The translations under genes were made by a program, and so were the position numbers. This document shows, in pieces, positions 20,772 through 30,076 of a DNA stretch of 64,000 bases. The notes below the pieces were generated by a model, which saw only the letters and a program-made list of their open reading frames with translations, was not told where the DNA came from and did no database searches. How positions within the stretch are numbered: the first letter of the stretch is position 1; each line of letters starts with the position of its first letter. This DNA is from Komagataella phaffii GS115 (lineage: Eukaryota; Ascomycota; Pichiomycetes; Pichiales; Pichiaceae), in NCBI RefSeq assembly GCF_000027005.1, contig NC_012963.1, positions 558,001 through 622,000 of the forward strand, given 5' to 3'.

Positions 20772-21494
20772 TTATTTGTACTTTTCTAGTAATTTTCTGC
20801 GTTTCTCTTCAATGGCGGATTTATCTTGGTTTTTAGTTTGCCCATCTGAACCATGGCTTCCGCCAGGACCTTTCATAGCCACAGTGGTATCACTCCCTTT
20901 CTCCCTTCCCCATGCAAACACCTTACTACCTTCAAACTCGTTTACTTTGGATTCACCTACAAACCCTTCATTAGCCAAATCACCTGTGTCTTGCAAACAT
21001 CTCTTGACCCCTTCTCCACAATATTCATCTAAAATCTCCTTTTCCAACTCAACTTGCTCAGCTTCTGTTAAATTTACTTCCCCACCTTGGATCATCCAAC
21101 TGTATAGTAGATCTACTTGTGCACTCAGGTCTTTCAGTAATTTCGCTCTTTGCTTCTTGGCTTCATTTGCATTCCATTTAGCTAGCTGTTCTTGGTATTC
21201 TTCATCAGCATTGTATCCAAACCATTTATCACGTTTACTGTCCCAATCATCGGTATCTCGTACCATTATCGTATCCGACTGTTTATTGACCTTCCGCCTT
21301 TTCGGTTTTTCAAAACAGTCCTTCTCATTATGAGGCATTCCGCAATTTTTGCATTCCTTTCCCACTCCCTTATGCTTGATGAACCGGTCTTTGATGTTTT
21401 TCTCGGTCGTTTCTTCACGTTGATGTTCCCCAGCATACCACGGCGTATCCTTGATGAACTTTGGTACATACGTATTATCTGGTTGTTTTGACAT
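20772..21494 (-). CDS. SLU7: Second-step splicing factor Slu7
   Basis: The 240-residue product starts with the Slu7 core: YVPKFIKDTPWY, then the zinc knuckle CKNCGMPHNEKDC at about residues 48-60, then DDWDSKRDKWFGYN. Slu7 acts with Prp18 in 3' splice site selection in the spliceosome. The protein is short compared with Saccharomyces (382) and human (586) relatives; the C-terminal portion, which ends in EEKRRKLLEKYK, is reduced. The ATG at 21494 directly precedes the conserved segment. The gene is divergent from RRP1, with about 204 bp between starts. Confidence 0.9.
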   Translation of the reverse strand: MSKQPDNTYVPKFIKDTPWYAGEHQREETTEKNIKDRFIKHKGVGKECKNCGMPHNEKDCFEKPKRRKVNKQSDTIMVRDTDDWDSKRDKWFGYNADEEYQEQLAKWNANEAKKQRAKLLKDLSAQVDLLYSWMIQGGEVNLTEAEQVELEKEILDEYCGEGVKRCLQDTGDLANEGFVGESKVNEFEGSKVFAWGREKGSDTTVAMKGPGGSHGSDGQTKNQDKSAIEEKRRKLLEKYK

Positions 21495-21698
21495 GTTCAG
21501 CTTTCTGTTTGCTTGATAAAAATTCTTAAAGATTGCTGGCGTACTCTTGTCACTATGTTATTTCAATTATTAATAATCAATGATAGCCATCAAGTCATCG
21601 GGTTAGAGATCTCAATTTCCTATCGCTAAAACCTGAATTTTTTTTCTCAAATTTCAATTTTTTTTTTCTTCAACCTGAAAAGCTAGGTGAATTCAAAG

Positions 21699-22802
21699 AT
21701 GTCTACCAGTGCCTTTATCAAACAGTTGGCTACACATGACAAACCAACTCGTGATGATGCTTTGGAAAAACTTGGCAGTTTTTTGAAGCACTCAAAAGTT
21801 CTTCCAGAGTTGCAATACCAGAAGCTTTGGAAAGGTTTGTTCTACGCCATGTGGCATTGTGATAAACCAATTCCCCAACAACACTTGGCTCTACAATTGG
21901 GGGAGTTGTACTATAATATTCCTGAAACCAAGTTCATCCCTTTTTTCAGGGCCTTTTGGGTTGTCATAACCAGAGAATGGAAAGATCTAGACAAGTGGAG
22001 AGTGGACAAATTCTTGATGTTAATTCGTAAGATCCTTAACAAATCTTTAGCAAAACTGAAAAGTGAAGACTACGATAGGGATTTACTTGAAAAATATATT
22101 CAAGTTTTGTCAGAATACCCACTCCATATTAACGATATTATTGTCCCTAGAACTATTACGTACCACTTGTGTGATATTTATACTGATGAGTTGGAAAAGG
22201 TTATGTTTAGTGGGCTTCCTGGATTTGAAGAAGAAGAAGATTACGAGGAAGAAGATGAAGTCTCGGCTCCTATCGAAAAAAAAACCAGAGATACTGATAA
22301 TTCAGACGATGAGGCCTCTGATACCGATCCAGAAACGAGTGACGAAGAAGACGAAGGTGAGAATACTGAAAACGAGTCAGAAGAGGAACCGATCAAACTC
22401 TCTGCGGAAGAAGAAACGGCTCTGTGGAAAACAAAGATGGAGATTATCCATGAAACTCCTATCGACAAATTACTCTCACCTTTTGTCTCATTGAAGAAAG
22501 ATACCTCAAATAAACCATTAAAATTGAAAATCCAAGAAGCAGTTCTTGCTGATCCAAGACTCGGCAAATGGAAAGTTAAATCGTACCGAAAGCCTAAACC
22601 AAAACCAAAACCTCTTCAGGTGCTACAGAAACAGTTATACGAACAGATCAAATATAAAAAGGGTAAAGCAGTCACAGGTGAAGACGACGATGAACTCAAA
22701 GACGAAGACGAAGATGACGATGACGAGGTCATCTCGGAGAGTGAAGCTGATAACTCTGATGAAGAAGAAGATGAAGAATGGAATGGCTTTGGAACTATCT
22801 AG
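21699..22802 (+). CDS. RRP1: Ribosomal RNA processing protein Rrp1 (Nop52 family)
   Basis: The 367-residue product has the Nop52 domain at residues 5-190, with FIKQLATHDKPTRDDALEKL and LWKGLFYAMWHCDKP as clear signatures. The rest is very acidic (runs of Glu and Asp near 180-240 and 325-360). Rrp1 is a nucleolar factor in maturation of 27S pre-rRNA to 25S and 5.8S rRNA. The frame begins upstream with a GTG, so I place the start at the ATG at 21699 (MSTSAFIK). Confidence 0.95.
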   Translation: MSTSAFIKQLATHDKPTRDDALEKLGSFLKHSKVLPELQYQKLWKGLFYAMWHCDKPIPQQHLALQLGELYYNIPETKFIPFFRAFWVVITREWKDLDKWRVDKFLMLIRKILNKSLAKLKSEDYDRDLLEKYIQVLSEYPLHINDIIVPRTITYHLCDIYTDELEKVMFSGLPGFEEEEDYEEEDEVSAPIEKKTRDTDNSDDEASDTDPETSDEEDEGENTENESEEEPIKLSAEEETALWKTKMEIIHETPIDKLLSPFVSLKKDTSNKPLKLKIQEAVLADPRLGKWKVKSYRKPKPKPKPLQVLQKQLYEQIKYKKGKAVTGEDDDELKDEDEDDDDEVISESEADNSDEEEDEEWNGFGTI

Positions 22803-22941
22803 AATACATATGTAAAACCATATCAGGCAATAACAATTTCTCGCTATTTTGCATCCCAACACCTCGACCGACGTGTTCAGTTCGACCCTTTACCTACAGT
22901 GTCTTTAACTCCCATTTGGATCTCCTAAATAACCTACACAA

Positions 22942-23136
22942 ATGTCCCAAAAAGTCACCGACGTCCCTCTGGAATTTGTTAAGGAAGGTTCCAAATTCAT
23001 CTCTAAATGTACTAAACCCTCTCAGAAGGAGTACTTAAAGATAGTAAGAGCTGTTGGAGTTGGGTTTTTAATGATGGGCGTGGTTGGTTACGTTGTCAAG
23101 CTCATTCATATTCCAATCAGATATTTGATTGTTTAA
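22942..23136 (+). CDS. SSS1: Sec61 complex gamma subunit Sss1
   Basis: The 64-residue protein is a complete SecE/Sec61-gamma. It has an amphipathic cytosolic helix (EFVKEGSKFISKCTKPSQKE) and a single C-terminal transmembrane helix (VGVGFLMMGVVGYVVKLIHI). Conserved features are KCTKP and the GYVVKLIHIP end. It clamps the Sec61 channel in the ER membrane. It lies 139 bp after RRP1 on the same strand, so its promoter is short. Confidence 0.97.
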   Translation: MSQKVTDVPLEFVKEGSKFISKCTKPSQKEYLKIVRAVGVGFLMMGVVGYVVKLIHIPIRYLIV

Positions 23137-23268
23137 AAGTTTAGGTTTGAATACAATGTGTATGCTTAATTATATTCACTTCGTTTCATTGATTTTTGCT
23201 ATCCCTGTTGTGCGTTAATCATCTCTATCGTGATCCTCTCAAGTTGCACCTCAAATAGAAGACAACTT

Positions 23269-23397
23269 ATGGAGGTGTACTACCCAATATCAGTCTTGAC
23301 GTTTCTAGTTTCGTTGTATGCTGCATACCAATTTCAGTTCTTCCGTAGTGTTTTGAGCATAGGCTTGTTTACCCGTCTTCTTTACACTCTGATATGA
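23269..23397 (+). CDS. Small hydrophobic ORF (42 aa) overlapping the SPT2 start; possibly an upstream ORF
   Basis: An ATG at 23269 opens 42 codons ending in TGA at 23395-23397. The stop overlaps the SPT2 start codon in ATATGAGC. The predicted peptide is hydrophobic (YYPISVLTFLVSLYAAYQF) with a basic residue near each end of its second half. I recognise no family. It may be chance, a regulatory upstream ORF, or a real small membrane protein. Confidence 0.2.
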   Translation: MEVYYPISVLTFLVSLYAAYQFQFFRSVLSIGLFTRLLYTLI

Positions 23398-24425
23398 GCA
23401 CCTTATCAAACCTCTTATCACAGCTGAAAGGAGAAGGCGGTGGTGGTTCTTCTGGTCAGAATCGGCCCAGAACTGTGGATCCTGCTGTTGCAAGATTGAA
23501 AGCAGAAAGGAAGATGGAAAGAGAGAAGCAAGCTCTTAAAGAGGCTCAGCAAGCCCAGGAAGCTCGGGAAAGGCGAAGAATTAGTCATGCTACCCAGATA
23601 GGTTTGAGACCAACCAGTAAAGCTCCCAAGATCAATTCTCAGAGACCCCCGTTGTCAACATCCAGATCAAGACCTACTCCCCCTCCATCCGCTAGACAAA
23701 AAGTTGAAACAAAATCCTGCAAACCTACTAAACCACTCAATTTTGGCGATTTAATGAAAAAGGCAGAAACGATAGACTCATCTCAGTTTGCTATAGCTAA
23801 TAAAGTAGTAGTCACCCCTAAGAAAACTAACGAAGTACCCAGAAAGAGAATCGTGCGTTCACAACCCCAAGATAATTTGGAGGCATCCCAGAGAGCAAGC
23901 AAAAAGCCAGCCCAGCTGTACCAAGAGGGCGGCAGTCAAATTTCCCGAACTGCACCTAGACAGACATCTACAAGGGACATTCAAAAGTCTTTGAAGGACA
24001 ACCATGCTAGACGTTCAAAACCTCCGGTGGCTATGGTTCCCCCACCAATAGCTAAACCTTCCGCTAAATTAGCTGCAAAATTAGCCGCTAGGAGAAAAAA
24101 GAATGCTAGCAAGGCTCAGAGATACGATTCAGATGTGGAGTCTGATTTGGATGGTTTTATTGATGATGATGAAGATGATGAAAACCAGTACAATGATCAA
24201 GGATATGATAGAAATGAAATCTGGAGCCTCTTCAGTAGAAATGGAAAGAGGAGGTACGATTATGACGATGATGAGTCTGACGATATGGAAGCAAACTTGG
24301 AAGATATCGAGAGAGAGGAAAGAATGGCATTGAAGTCTGCAGTACTTGAAGACAAGAGAGAATTAGAAAGGGAACAGCGCCTTAAAAAGGAAAAATGGCA
24401 GAGGTTAAACCAGTTAAAGAAATGA
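23394..24425 (+). CDS. SPT2: Histone chaperone-like chromatin protein Spt2
   Basis: The 343-residue, highly charged protein has the Spt2 family plan. A short conserved N-terminus (MSTLSNLLSQLKG) precedes a basic disordered middle. The C-terminal histone-binding domain starts near residue 245, with DLDGFIDDDEDDE, then NEIWSLFSRNGKRR, and ends in a charged coiled coil (LEREQRLKKEKWQRLNQLKK). Spt2 binds H3-H4 and restrains histone loss and cryptic transcription. The gene converges with RAD4 with 36 bp between stops. Confidence 0.92.
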   Translation: MSTLSNLLSQLKGEGGGGSSGQNRPRTVDPAVARLKAERKMEREKQALKEAQQAQEARERRRISHATQIGLRPTSKAPKINSQRPPLSTSRSRPTPPPSARQKVETKSCKPTKPLNFGDLMKKAETIDSSQFAIANKVVVTPKKTNEVPRKRIVRSQPQDNLEASQRASKKPAQLYQEGGSQISRTAPRQTSTRDIQKSLKDNHARRSKPPVAMVPPPIAKPSAKLAAKLAARRKKNASKAQRYDSDVESDLDGFIDDDEDDENQYNDQGYDRNEIWSLFSRNGKRRYDYDDDESDDMEANLEDIEREERMALKSAVLEDKRELEREQRLKKEKWQRLNQLKK

Positions 24426-24461
24426 ATTATGAATATACAATCAATGCATATAATAAACATA

Positions 24462-27400
24462 CTACTCGGAATCACTGTACTCAAAGTCAAACTCATCAAG
24501 GTGCTGACCTGTAGCAATTTCTGGTTCGTCTGCACTGTCAATCACAATAGGAGTGCTGTTGTTTTCAACTGGCTTCTGTTGTTGTTCTTCTTGAAATTTG
24601 GCGATATTGGTTACCATGGCCTCTTCAGTCAAGTTTGTTTCCTGATTTCCATCACCATCTCGACTTTCTGCAACCTCAGTAGCATATGAAACCGAACTTC
24701 CACCACACCTTCCCTCTGAGCGCATGATTTCATCGTTTGACAACTCTTCCGATGTATGCGTTTGAGGGCCCTGCCTCTCCTCATCTCTTAGATTCTGAAA
24801 GTGGCCTATATCAAAATCTTGTTCACCAGAAAATTCACCTTGCTTAATGATTTCCTCATCTCCTACAAACTGGCCAGACAATGTATCAGTCTCTACTGGG
24901 AATTTAGCCTTCTTGATTTCTTCAGATATTGCTTTATCAAGCTCAGCATCCTCTGGCAAAAATCCTCCTGATTCTGCATCTTCCAACAAAAATCCTCCCT
25001 CTTCGGCAGACTGTTGATCCTCTTTTACAAATCCTCCTTCGAGTGAGTCTTGGTTCTTGTCTACAAGTTCACTACCGCTCCTGGGTGTGAGTCCCGCTTG
25101 TGCAACCTCACTATGTCCGCTTTCATCAAATTCATTTTCGTAACTGGTGGAACCACCTAGCTTTGTTTCACGTTCATTAACATTGCCAAGATCACTAACG
25201 TCATCGGAGGGAATAAAACCACCTATACCATAATCCGTTTCGTTTCCTGATGATTCTGAGGGAACATAATTACTACTACTATCCGAATAATTATCCCAAT
25301 CCTGCGTGGACTTGGAGTCTTGTTTGTCAGTATCAAAAACACGATCACTGGCGACAAATCCTCCCTGTTCATAAGTTTCATCAGTTTCCTCTAATTTTCC
25401 ATGTGTCTTATTCAAACGGTCTTTTATGCGCAGCTTGGTTAAAAAGATCTTCCAACACTTTAAAAGTCTAATATTCTTTCGCATAAGTTCTTCCTCTTCA
25501 TGCATTTCCTGTAAGCACTGACATGTTAAACTCATTGCCTCTTCGAACTCTTTGGCAACGACTATACCATCAATACGAGCATTGGCCACTCCTTTGTTGT
25601 TGCCCCCAAAGTCAAACCCTACAACAGCAGGAGCAAAGTCAATGCCCAAAAGTTTAGCTGCTTTGATAGCCCGTTTACCAGTTATGTGAGCTCCATTTTT
25701 GGGTAGCATGGTCTTAACATAAACGTCTATGTTACCATATGCATTTTTTGGGACAATACCATTCTCGATAGGAGGAGGAATGTATAATTCCGTTTGAAAC
25801 TCTGCATATAGACGAGTCTCATCCTCGTCATCATCAGCAGTTTTCGGCGCATCTTTTGTAGCCAAGCATCTCTCCCCCAACTTTATCATTCGACCTTTAA
25901 GGTACCAAGCTTTGGGAGATCTTACAGTATGCACGTTCAGTCGCTTATAGACTGGAGTTACTTCGTTACTACTTTTCTTTCGGACAGTTCCACAACTTTG
26001 TTTTGGGTACAAGATTTCGTTCTGTTTTAGCTGCGACTCAAGACAGTAAACCGGATGGTTTCTAAAATCTTCAAAGCTATCAGGCATGCCTTCTCTCAGG
26101 TCACGCTCTTCAAATTCAACTCGTTCTAGTGCGTCGATCTTGCTAGCATGGCGCGTTCTTGGAGTATTCAACTCCCGCAAAACTCTTTCCCACCATAAGG
26201 CATAGCGTGGGTCTCTAGTTACACGTTTTCTTCGCACTTTAGAATTCAAGTTAGAAGCGTACCGTCTGGTGATATCACGAACAGCATTTCTTTGATCATA
26301 TCCAATCACATAAAAGCAATTGTTCTTTTTATTGTTTAAGGGTGGTTCAAATTTAGATTTTCTTCCGACTATGTCTATTGTTTTCTGAACTACTGGGTCA
26401 ATGGATATCCATTTTTGAGAATACTTGTCCCATACTTCAGCCCACATTACGGGATATTCTGGGGCCTCTTGGTTTATTGGACCTGGTGACTTCGATTGTG
26501 AGCGAGGTTTCCCACTTCGGACTAGAGATAGGTAATCATCTTTAGTTACCTTTTTAGTTTTTGGTACTGAAGGCGAAGAGGATTTTTTCTCTTCAGATAC
26601 TGAAAAATCTACTGCAGCAACATTGGTAAAATCAGGTGGCTGCAAAGAAATGACCAACCTAGTATATAGCCCCAAAGATCGCAAAAGCATTACGAAACCT
26701 TCCAAACAAATCTCGCTTGATCCCATGTGACTTCTAATCAAGTACTTAAACTTTTCTCTGCTGACTTCTTCATGCGAAAATTCTTTACTTAGCTCACCCC
26801 AGTTTCTTTTTTGGTACATGAAACTGTTAGTTATTCTGTATGAGCTATTCCAATACCACATTAAGTGTCTGAGAAAGTCTAGAAATTTCCTAGTTTTCAG
26901 TGACACAGTAACCTTTGAGTCCGACCAATTCTGCTTCACTATTTTGTATTCATCAGTCAACTTCTGGGGAAGGGAGAGCCTCAGGAATCTTTGTAATGAA
27001 GTGTCATTGCACCAAGCATTTCTCAATCTACCATAACATGCCATCACTATGAGGTACAGCAGATGAAAGTCCCTCCGGAACTTCCGCTCTTCTGCAGAAA
27101 CCATGTTCACCCTTCTTGTTTTACCCTTTTTGCTTTTAGATTCCTGGGGTTCCTTATCGTAAGTTAAAACCATCTCTTCAGCCGGGTCAACCTCGTCACC
27201 AAAATCTTGAAAATTTAAGTCAATTTCTTCGAATTGCTCATCGTCAATATCTTCTTCCTCTTCTTCTTCGTTTTCAATTCTACTTTTGCTTTTTTCTTGG
27301 TCTATCAACTGCTGAGCAAGCTCATCATCCAGGATAATCACCTCTTGACCTTCTTTTTGCCTCTCATCGGATTCAGAAACCTCCGTATTAGTCGAAACTT

Positions 27401-27548
27401 TGTGTTTTTCCTTCCGTGCCTGTTTACGGTTATTTCTCCTTCTTCTTTTTCTCTCTTGATGTTGGCTATTCCTTGCCTCCTCTCGTACGAGTTCCCTGAA
27501 TTGAGCTGGAACTGTACCCAACATAAAGAATATATAAAGTACTTTCAT
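24462..27548 (-). CDS. RAD4: Nucleotide excision repair DNA damage sensor Rad4 (XPC)
   Basis: The 1028-residue protein has the Rad4 plan: a transglutaminase-like fold (about 160-430, with GFVMLLRSLGLYTRLVISLQPPDFTN in outline and VWDKYSQKWISIDP) and the three beta-hairpin domains (about 490-700, with PKAWYLKGRMIKLGER and ELYIPPPIENG). It ends at about 675-690 of BHD3 with IDGIVVAKEFEEAM. With Rad23 it recognises helix-distorting DNA damage. A long acidic tail follows, which holds five GGF(V/I/L) motifs at residues 729, 776, 838, 851 and 861. Saccharomyces Rad4 has only one GGGFLPG. The start at 27548 is the first ATG; Met9 is also possible. Confidence 0.95.
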   Translation of the reverse strand: MKVLYIFFMLGTVPAQFRELVREEARNSQHQERKRRRRNNRKQARKEKHKVSTNTEVSESDERQKEGQEVIILDDELAQQLIDQEKSKSRIENEEEEEEDIDDEQFEEIDLNFQDFGDEVDPAEEMVLTYDKEPQESKSKKGKTRRVNMVSAEERKFRRDFHLLYLIVMACYGRLRNAWCNDTSLQRFLRLSLPQKLTDEYKIVKQNWSDSKVTVSLKTRKFLDFLRHLMWYWNSSYRITNSFMYQKRNWGELSKEFSHEEVSREKFKYLIRSHMGSSEICLEGFVMLLRSLGLYTRLVISLQPPDFTNVAAVDFSVSEEKKSSSPSVPKTKKVTKDDYLSLVRSGKPRSQSKSPGPINQEAPEYPVMWAEVWDKYSQKWISIDPVVQKTIDIVGRKSKFEPPLNNKKNNCFYVIGYDQRNAVRDITRRYASNLNSKVRRKRVTRDPRYALWWERVLRELNTPRTRHASKIDALERVEFEERDLREGMPDSFEDFRNHPVYCLESQLKQNEILYPKQSCGTVRKKSSNEVTPVYKRLNVHTVRSPKAWYLKGRMIKLGERCLATKDAPKTADDDEDETRLYAEFQTELYIPPPIENGIVPKNAYGNIDVYVKTMLPKNGAHITGKRAIKAAKLLGIDFAPAVVGFDFGGNNKGVANARIDGIVVAKEFEEAMSLTCQCLQEMHEEEELMRKNIRLLKCWKIFLTKLRIKDRLNKTHGKLEETDETYEQGGFVASDRVFDTDKQDSKSTQDWDNYSDSSSNYVPSESSGNETDYGIGGFIPSDDVSDLGNVNERETKLGGSTSYENEFDESGHSEVAQAGLTPRSGSELVDKNQDSLEGGFVKEDQQSAEEGGFLLEDAESGGFLPEDAELDKAISEEIKKAKFPVETDTLSGQFVGDEEIIKQGEFSGEQDFDIGHFQNLRDEERQGPQTHTSEELSNDEIMRSEGRCGGSSVSYATEVAESRDGDGNQETNLTEEAMVTNIAKFQEEQQQKPVENNSTPIVIDSADEPEIATGQHLDEFDFEYSDSE

Positions 27549-27850
27549 TCTTTGCGCGAGGGGTCTTTATCAGCAAGGCAAGATGGGAGGAAGGACCAGA
27601 GTACCCCTTGATGTCAGTCGTGAGATAGCTTTCTCGCAAACTCTCACTAGTTCAGCCATTGCCTAATACGAGATCATGTTTGTAAGGCCATCAGAAACTG
27701 TGTCCTTGCTTTAGAATACCCCTATGACTCGTTTTGCTTTCCTTTGCTCTGAACCTCATCACAATTATGACCCTCGAAAGATCCATCCTTTCTTCTAAGG
27801 CTGTCCAGTAGAGACATTTTTCTGTTTCCATCCATACAAGAAGTACTTGG
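27549..27850. promoter_or_regulatory. Divergent RAD4 / 27.9 kb gene promoter
   Basis: About 302 bp separate divergent start codons. AGGGG and CCCCT (stress-element-like) occur near 27558 and 27603. No RNA gene is evident. Confidence 0.35.
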
Positions 27851-30076
27851 ATGTGGAGACGAATAAGGAGCTCTTCACTAGTTCCAGCTTTCATAGACTC
27901 CTTATCTAAGAAGTTCACGTACGAAAAGTCCAACCAGCGATACTCATTGAATGGTCCTGGTCACTACAATCTGGAGTTTAGGAAGGATTCCTTCAATGAT
28001 GTTCTTATCAGTTTGATAATGGGATACGAAACTACAAAGTTGGATTGCGCCGTAAAAATTCCAGGCAGAAAACTTTTGTTAAAGCTGCTGCACCCAAGCT
28101 CTTTGGAAGGGTGCTTCAATTTGCTTTTATTGGCACTAAGTCGGTCCTCAGATGAGAATAGAACTACAAGGCGCATCCCATTAGGTAAATTGTTGGATAG
28201 AGCTTGCAACACAGGAATGTTAAACAATCATGAGGAATTAAAAAAAGATTCTGATAAATTACTGGCCTGTTACTGGTTTAAAAATTCCTTTTATCCTATT
28301 CATGTCTCTGAGTACACGAGGAATATGATTGGTAAGTCGATCTACTTACTGAAAAACTATGGTATCAATACTTCAACGTTACACAATTGGCTAGTTTCGG
28401 TTGCTAGTGAAAGCATAACGCAAGCATGTTTCGCTTTAGAAGGAGAGACATTACCAGAGTTTTTGGTTACAGACATTTTATTAAGAACACCCAGATCCAA
28501 TTATGAGTTTGACTTATTGATTGATTTATACTTGGACCCTAATTACCAAATTAATGACTCTGATAAAAAGAGTATGTTAGTTTTGAACAATCTAATTCAA
28601 AATTGCCACTATAGAACATCATCAAGGTTGCTAGAAATTATCAACAAAGTATTAGATCAAACTTCAAACGAACCATTTTTGAATCATCTAGTTTGGTCCA
28701 TTTCTAAAATTTCCTCAAAAGTTCCAAGGGACGATAACTTATATTTTAATATTCTTGAATGCCAGCAGAAAATAATAAGGCATTTGAACTCCAAGGTTAG
28801 TGTTGAAATCCTATTAGGATTATCGAACACTCTCTATCACATTAACCATAGTAAAGGAAAGGAAATTCTACAAGCAGCAAGATCACTTATAAATAGAAAA
28901 GACGCCAGTCCTCTTGTTTCTCAAACACCATCAATTGCTCACTACTTAGAAAGATCGTCGCTCAATGTAGCACGTACCAAAGCCATGCTATTGGGTACTG
29001 AAATCTTGTACATAGACAAACCCATTTTGTTCAAAGCACATCAAAAGCTGATAGCCAGCACGGAACCAACGGTGCTGCACCAATTGGGATTCTCATTATG
29101 GGGGCTTTGGCTATCTAAGAAAGCCCAGTTTAGACTCCACTCTGGTACCGACATCAAACTGGTGAAATCTTTAATCCCCTACTTGAGCACGCAATTCGAT
29201 CAAGAGGCCTTAAGTGTATTTCTTACAGGGATCTCCGATATTGAGATGAATAAAGTGATCATTACCAATTACTCAAAAGCCGGTCATACTCTTGGAAATT
29301 TAGTGTTGAATACTTATTTGAAAAACCTTTATCGTCAGTGTCTTTTTGAAGAGTGCATTAAAGAAAAGGCACCACATTATTTAAAATATCCAGAAATTGT
29401 GAATCAAAGAATTGTTGAGCATAAACAGTTCAAGTCCACCTTAGATTACACTCGGTTCGTATACGCCAATGTTGAGCAGCGACCATTATCATTAGTGGGC
29501 ACTATGATGTTTGGTGAAGCACGTATAGCTCCAGAGAAAGTGTGGAAAGTATATTTTAATAGACAGTTTGAAACTGTCAACGAGAAAATATTGACTTCGT
29601 TGACCATCTCTGTGATAACGTTCTATGAAAGATCCGGGAAGCATTTGATGTGGAATGGGATGACAGCCGTTCAACAATGTATCATGGAAGTTGAAAAATG
29701 GACCGCCAAGTCAACGAAAGGTGATAATCCCAATTTGGTGAATCCAACGAATCAATTGTGGCTCAGTTACACCCAGATGCTTGGAATGTTTGGATACACA
29801 GATCTACTCATGGATTTATTGGAAAAATGGGTAAATCTGAGGCATATTCCTAATGAAAGAACACTATTGAATGTGTTTGGGTATCTCCCGGATGAAATTT
29901 CAGACAATTTGTTACGGCATGTAACGGCGAATATCACCAACAAAGTTCCAGCAATTAGAACTGATGATTTATCACGCAAACCAGAATTGCAATTTGATAA
30001 TGATTCTCTAGTGGTGAAATGGCCCTGGCCCACCAAATCTCAAGTTGAAAACTTCAAAAGGAAACTACTCATTTGA
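27851..30076 (+). CDS. Probable mitochondrial helical-repeat (PPR-like) protein
   Basis: The 741-residue protein begins MWRRIRSSSLVPAFIDSLSK, a basic, Ser-rich N-terminus without acidic residues until Asp16, as in mitochondrial presequences. The rest is a run of amphipathic helices with no transmembrane segment. Examples are YEFDLLIDLYLDPNY, SSRLLEIINKVLDQ and GMFGYTDLLMDLLEKWVNLR, and the last looks like a PPR helix pair. Fungal proteins of this type stabilise or translate particular mitochondrial mRNAs. I compared it in memory with Atp22 and similar activators and could not establish identity. The gene overlaps the convergent PQ-loop gene by 8 bp at the stop codons. Confidence 0.75.
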   Translation: MWRRIRSSSLVPAFIDSLSKKFTYEKSNQRYSLNGPGHYNLEFRKDSFNDVLISLIMGYETTKLDCAVKIPGRKLLLKLLHPSSLEGCFNLLLLALSRSSDENRTTRRIPLGKLLDRACNTGMLNNHEELKKDSDKLLACYWFKNSFYPIHVSEYTRNMIGKSIYLLKNYGINTSTLHNWLVSVASESITQACFALEGETLPEFLVTDILLRTPRSNYEFDLLIDLYLDPNYQINDSDKKSMLVLNNLIQNCHYRTSSRLLEIINKVLDQTSNEPFLNHLVWSISKISSKVPRDDNLYFNILECQQKIIRHLNSKVSVEILLGLSNTLYHINHSKGKEILQAARSLINRKDASPLVSQTPSIAHYLERSSLNVARTKAMLLGTEILYIDKPILFKAHQKLIASTEPTVLHQLGFSLWGLWLSKKAQFRLHSGTDIKLVKSLIPYLSTQFDQEALSVFLTGISDIEMNKVIITNYSKAGHTLGNLVLNTYLKNLYRQCLFEECIKEKAPHYLKYPEIVNQRIVEHKQFKSTLDYTRFVYANVEQRPLSLVGTMMFGEARIAPEKVWKVYFNRQFETVNEKILTSLTISVITFYERSGKHLMWNGMTAVQQCIMEVEKWTAKSTKGDNPNLVNPTNQLWLSYTQMLGMFGYTDLLMDLLEKWVNLRHIPNERTLLNVFGYLPDEISDNLLRHVTANITNKVPAIRTDDLSRKPELQFDNDSLVVKWPWPTKSQVENFKRKLLI

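Noticed and set aside
20767..21333. A 188-codon plus-strand frame opposite SLU7
   Set aside because: It is the mirror of a conserved coding sequence with no domain of its own.
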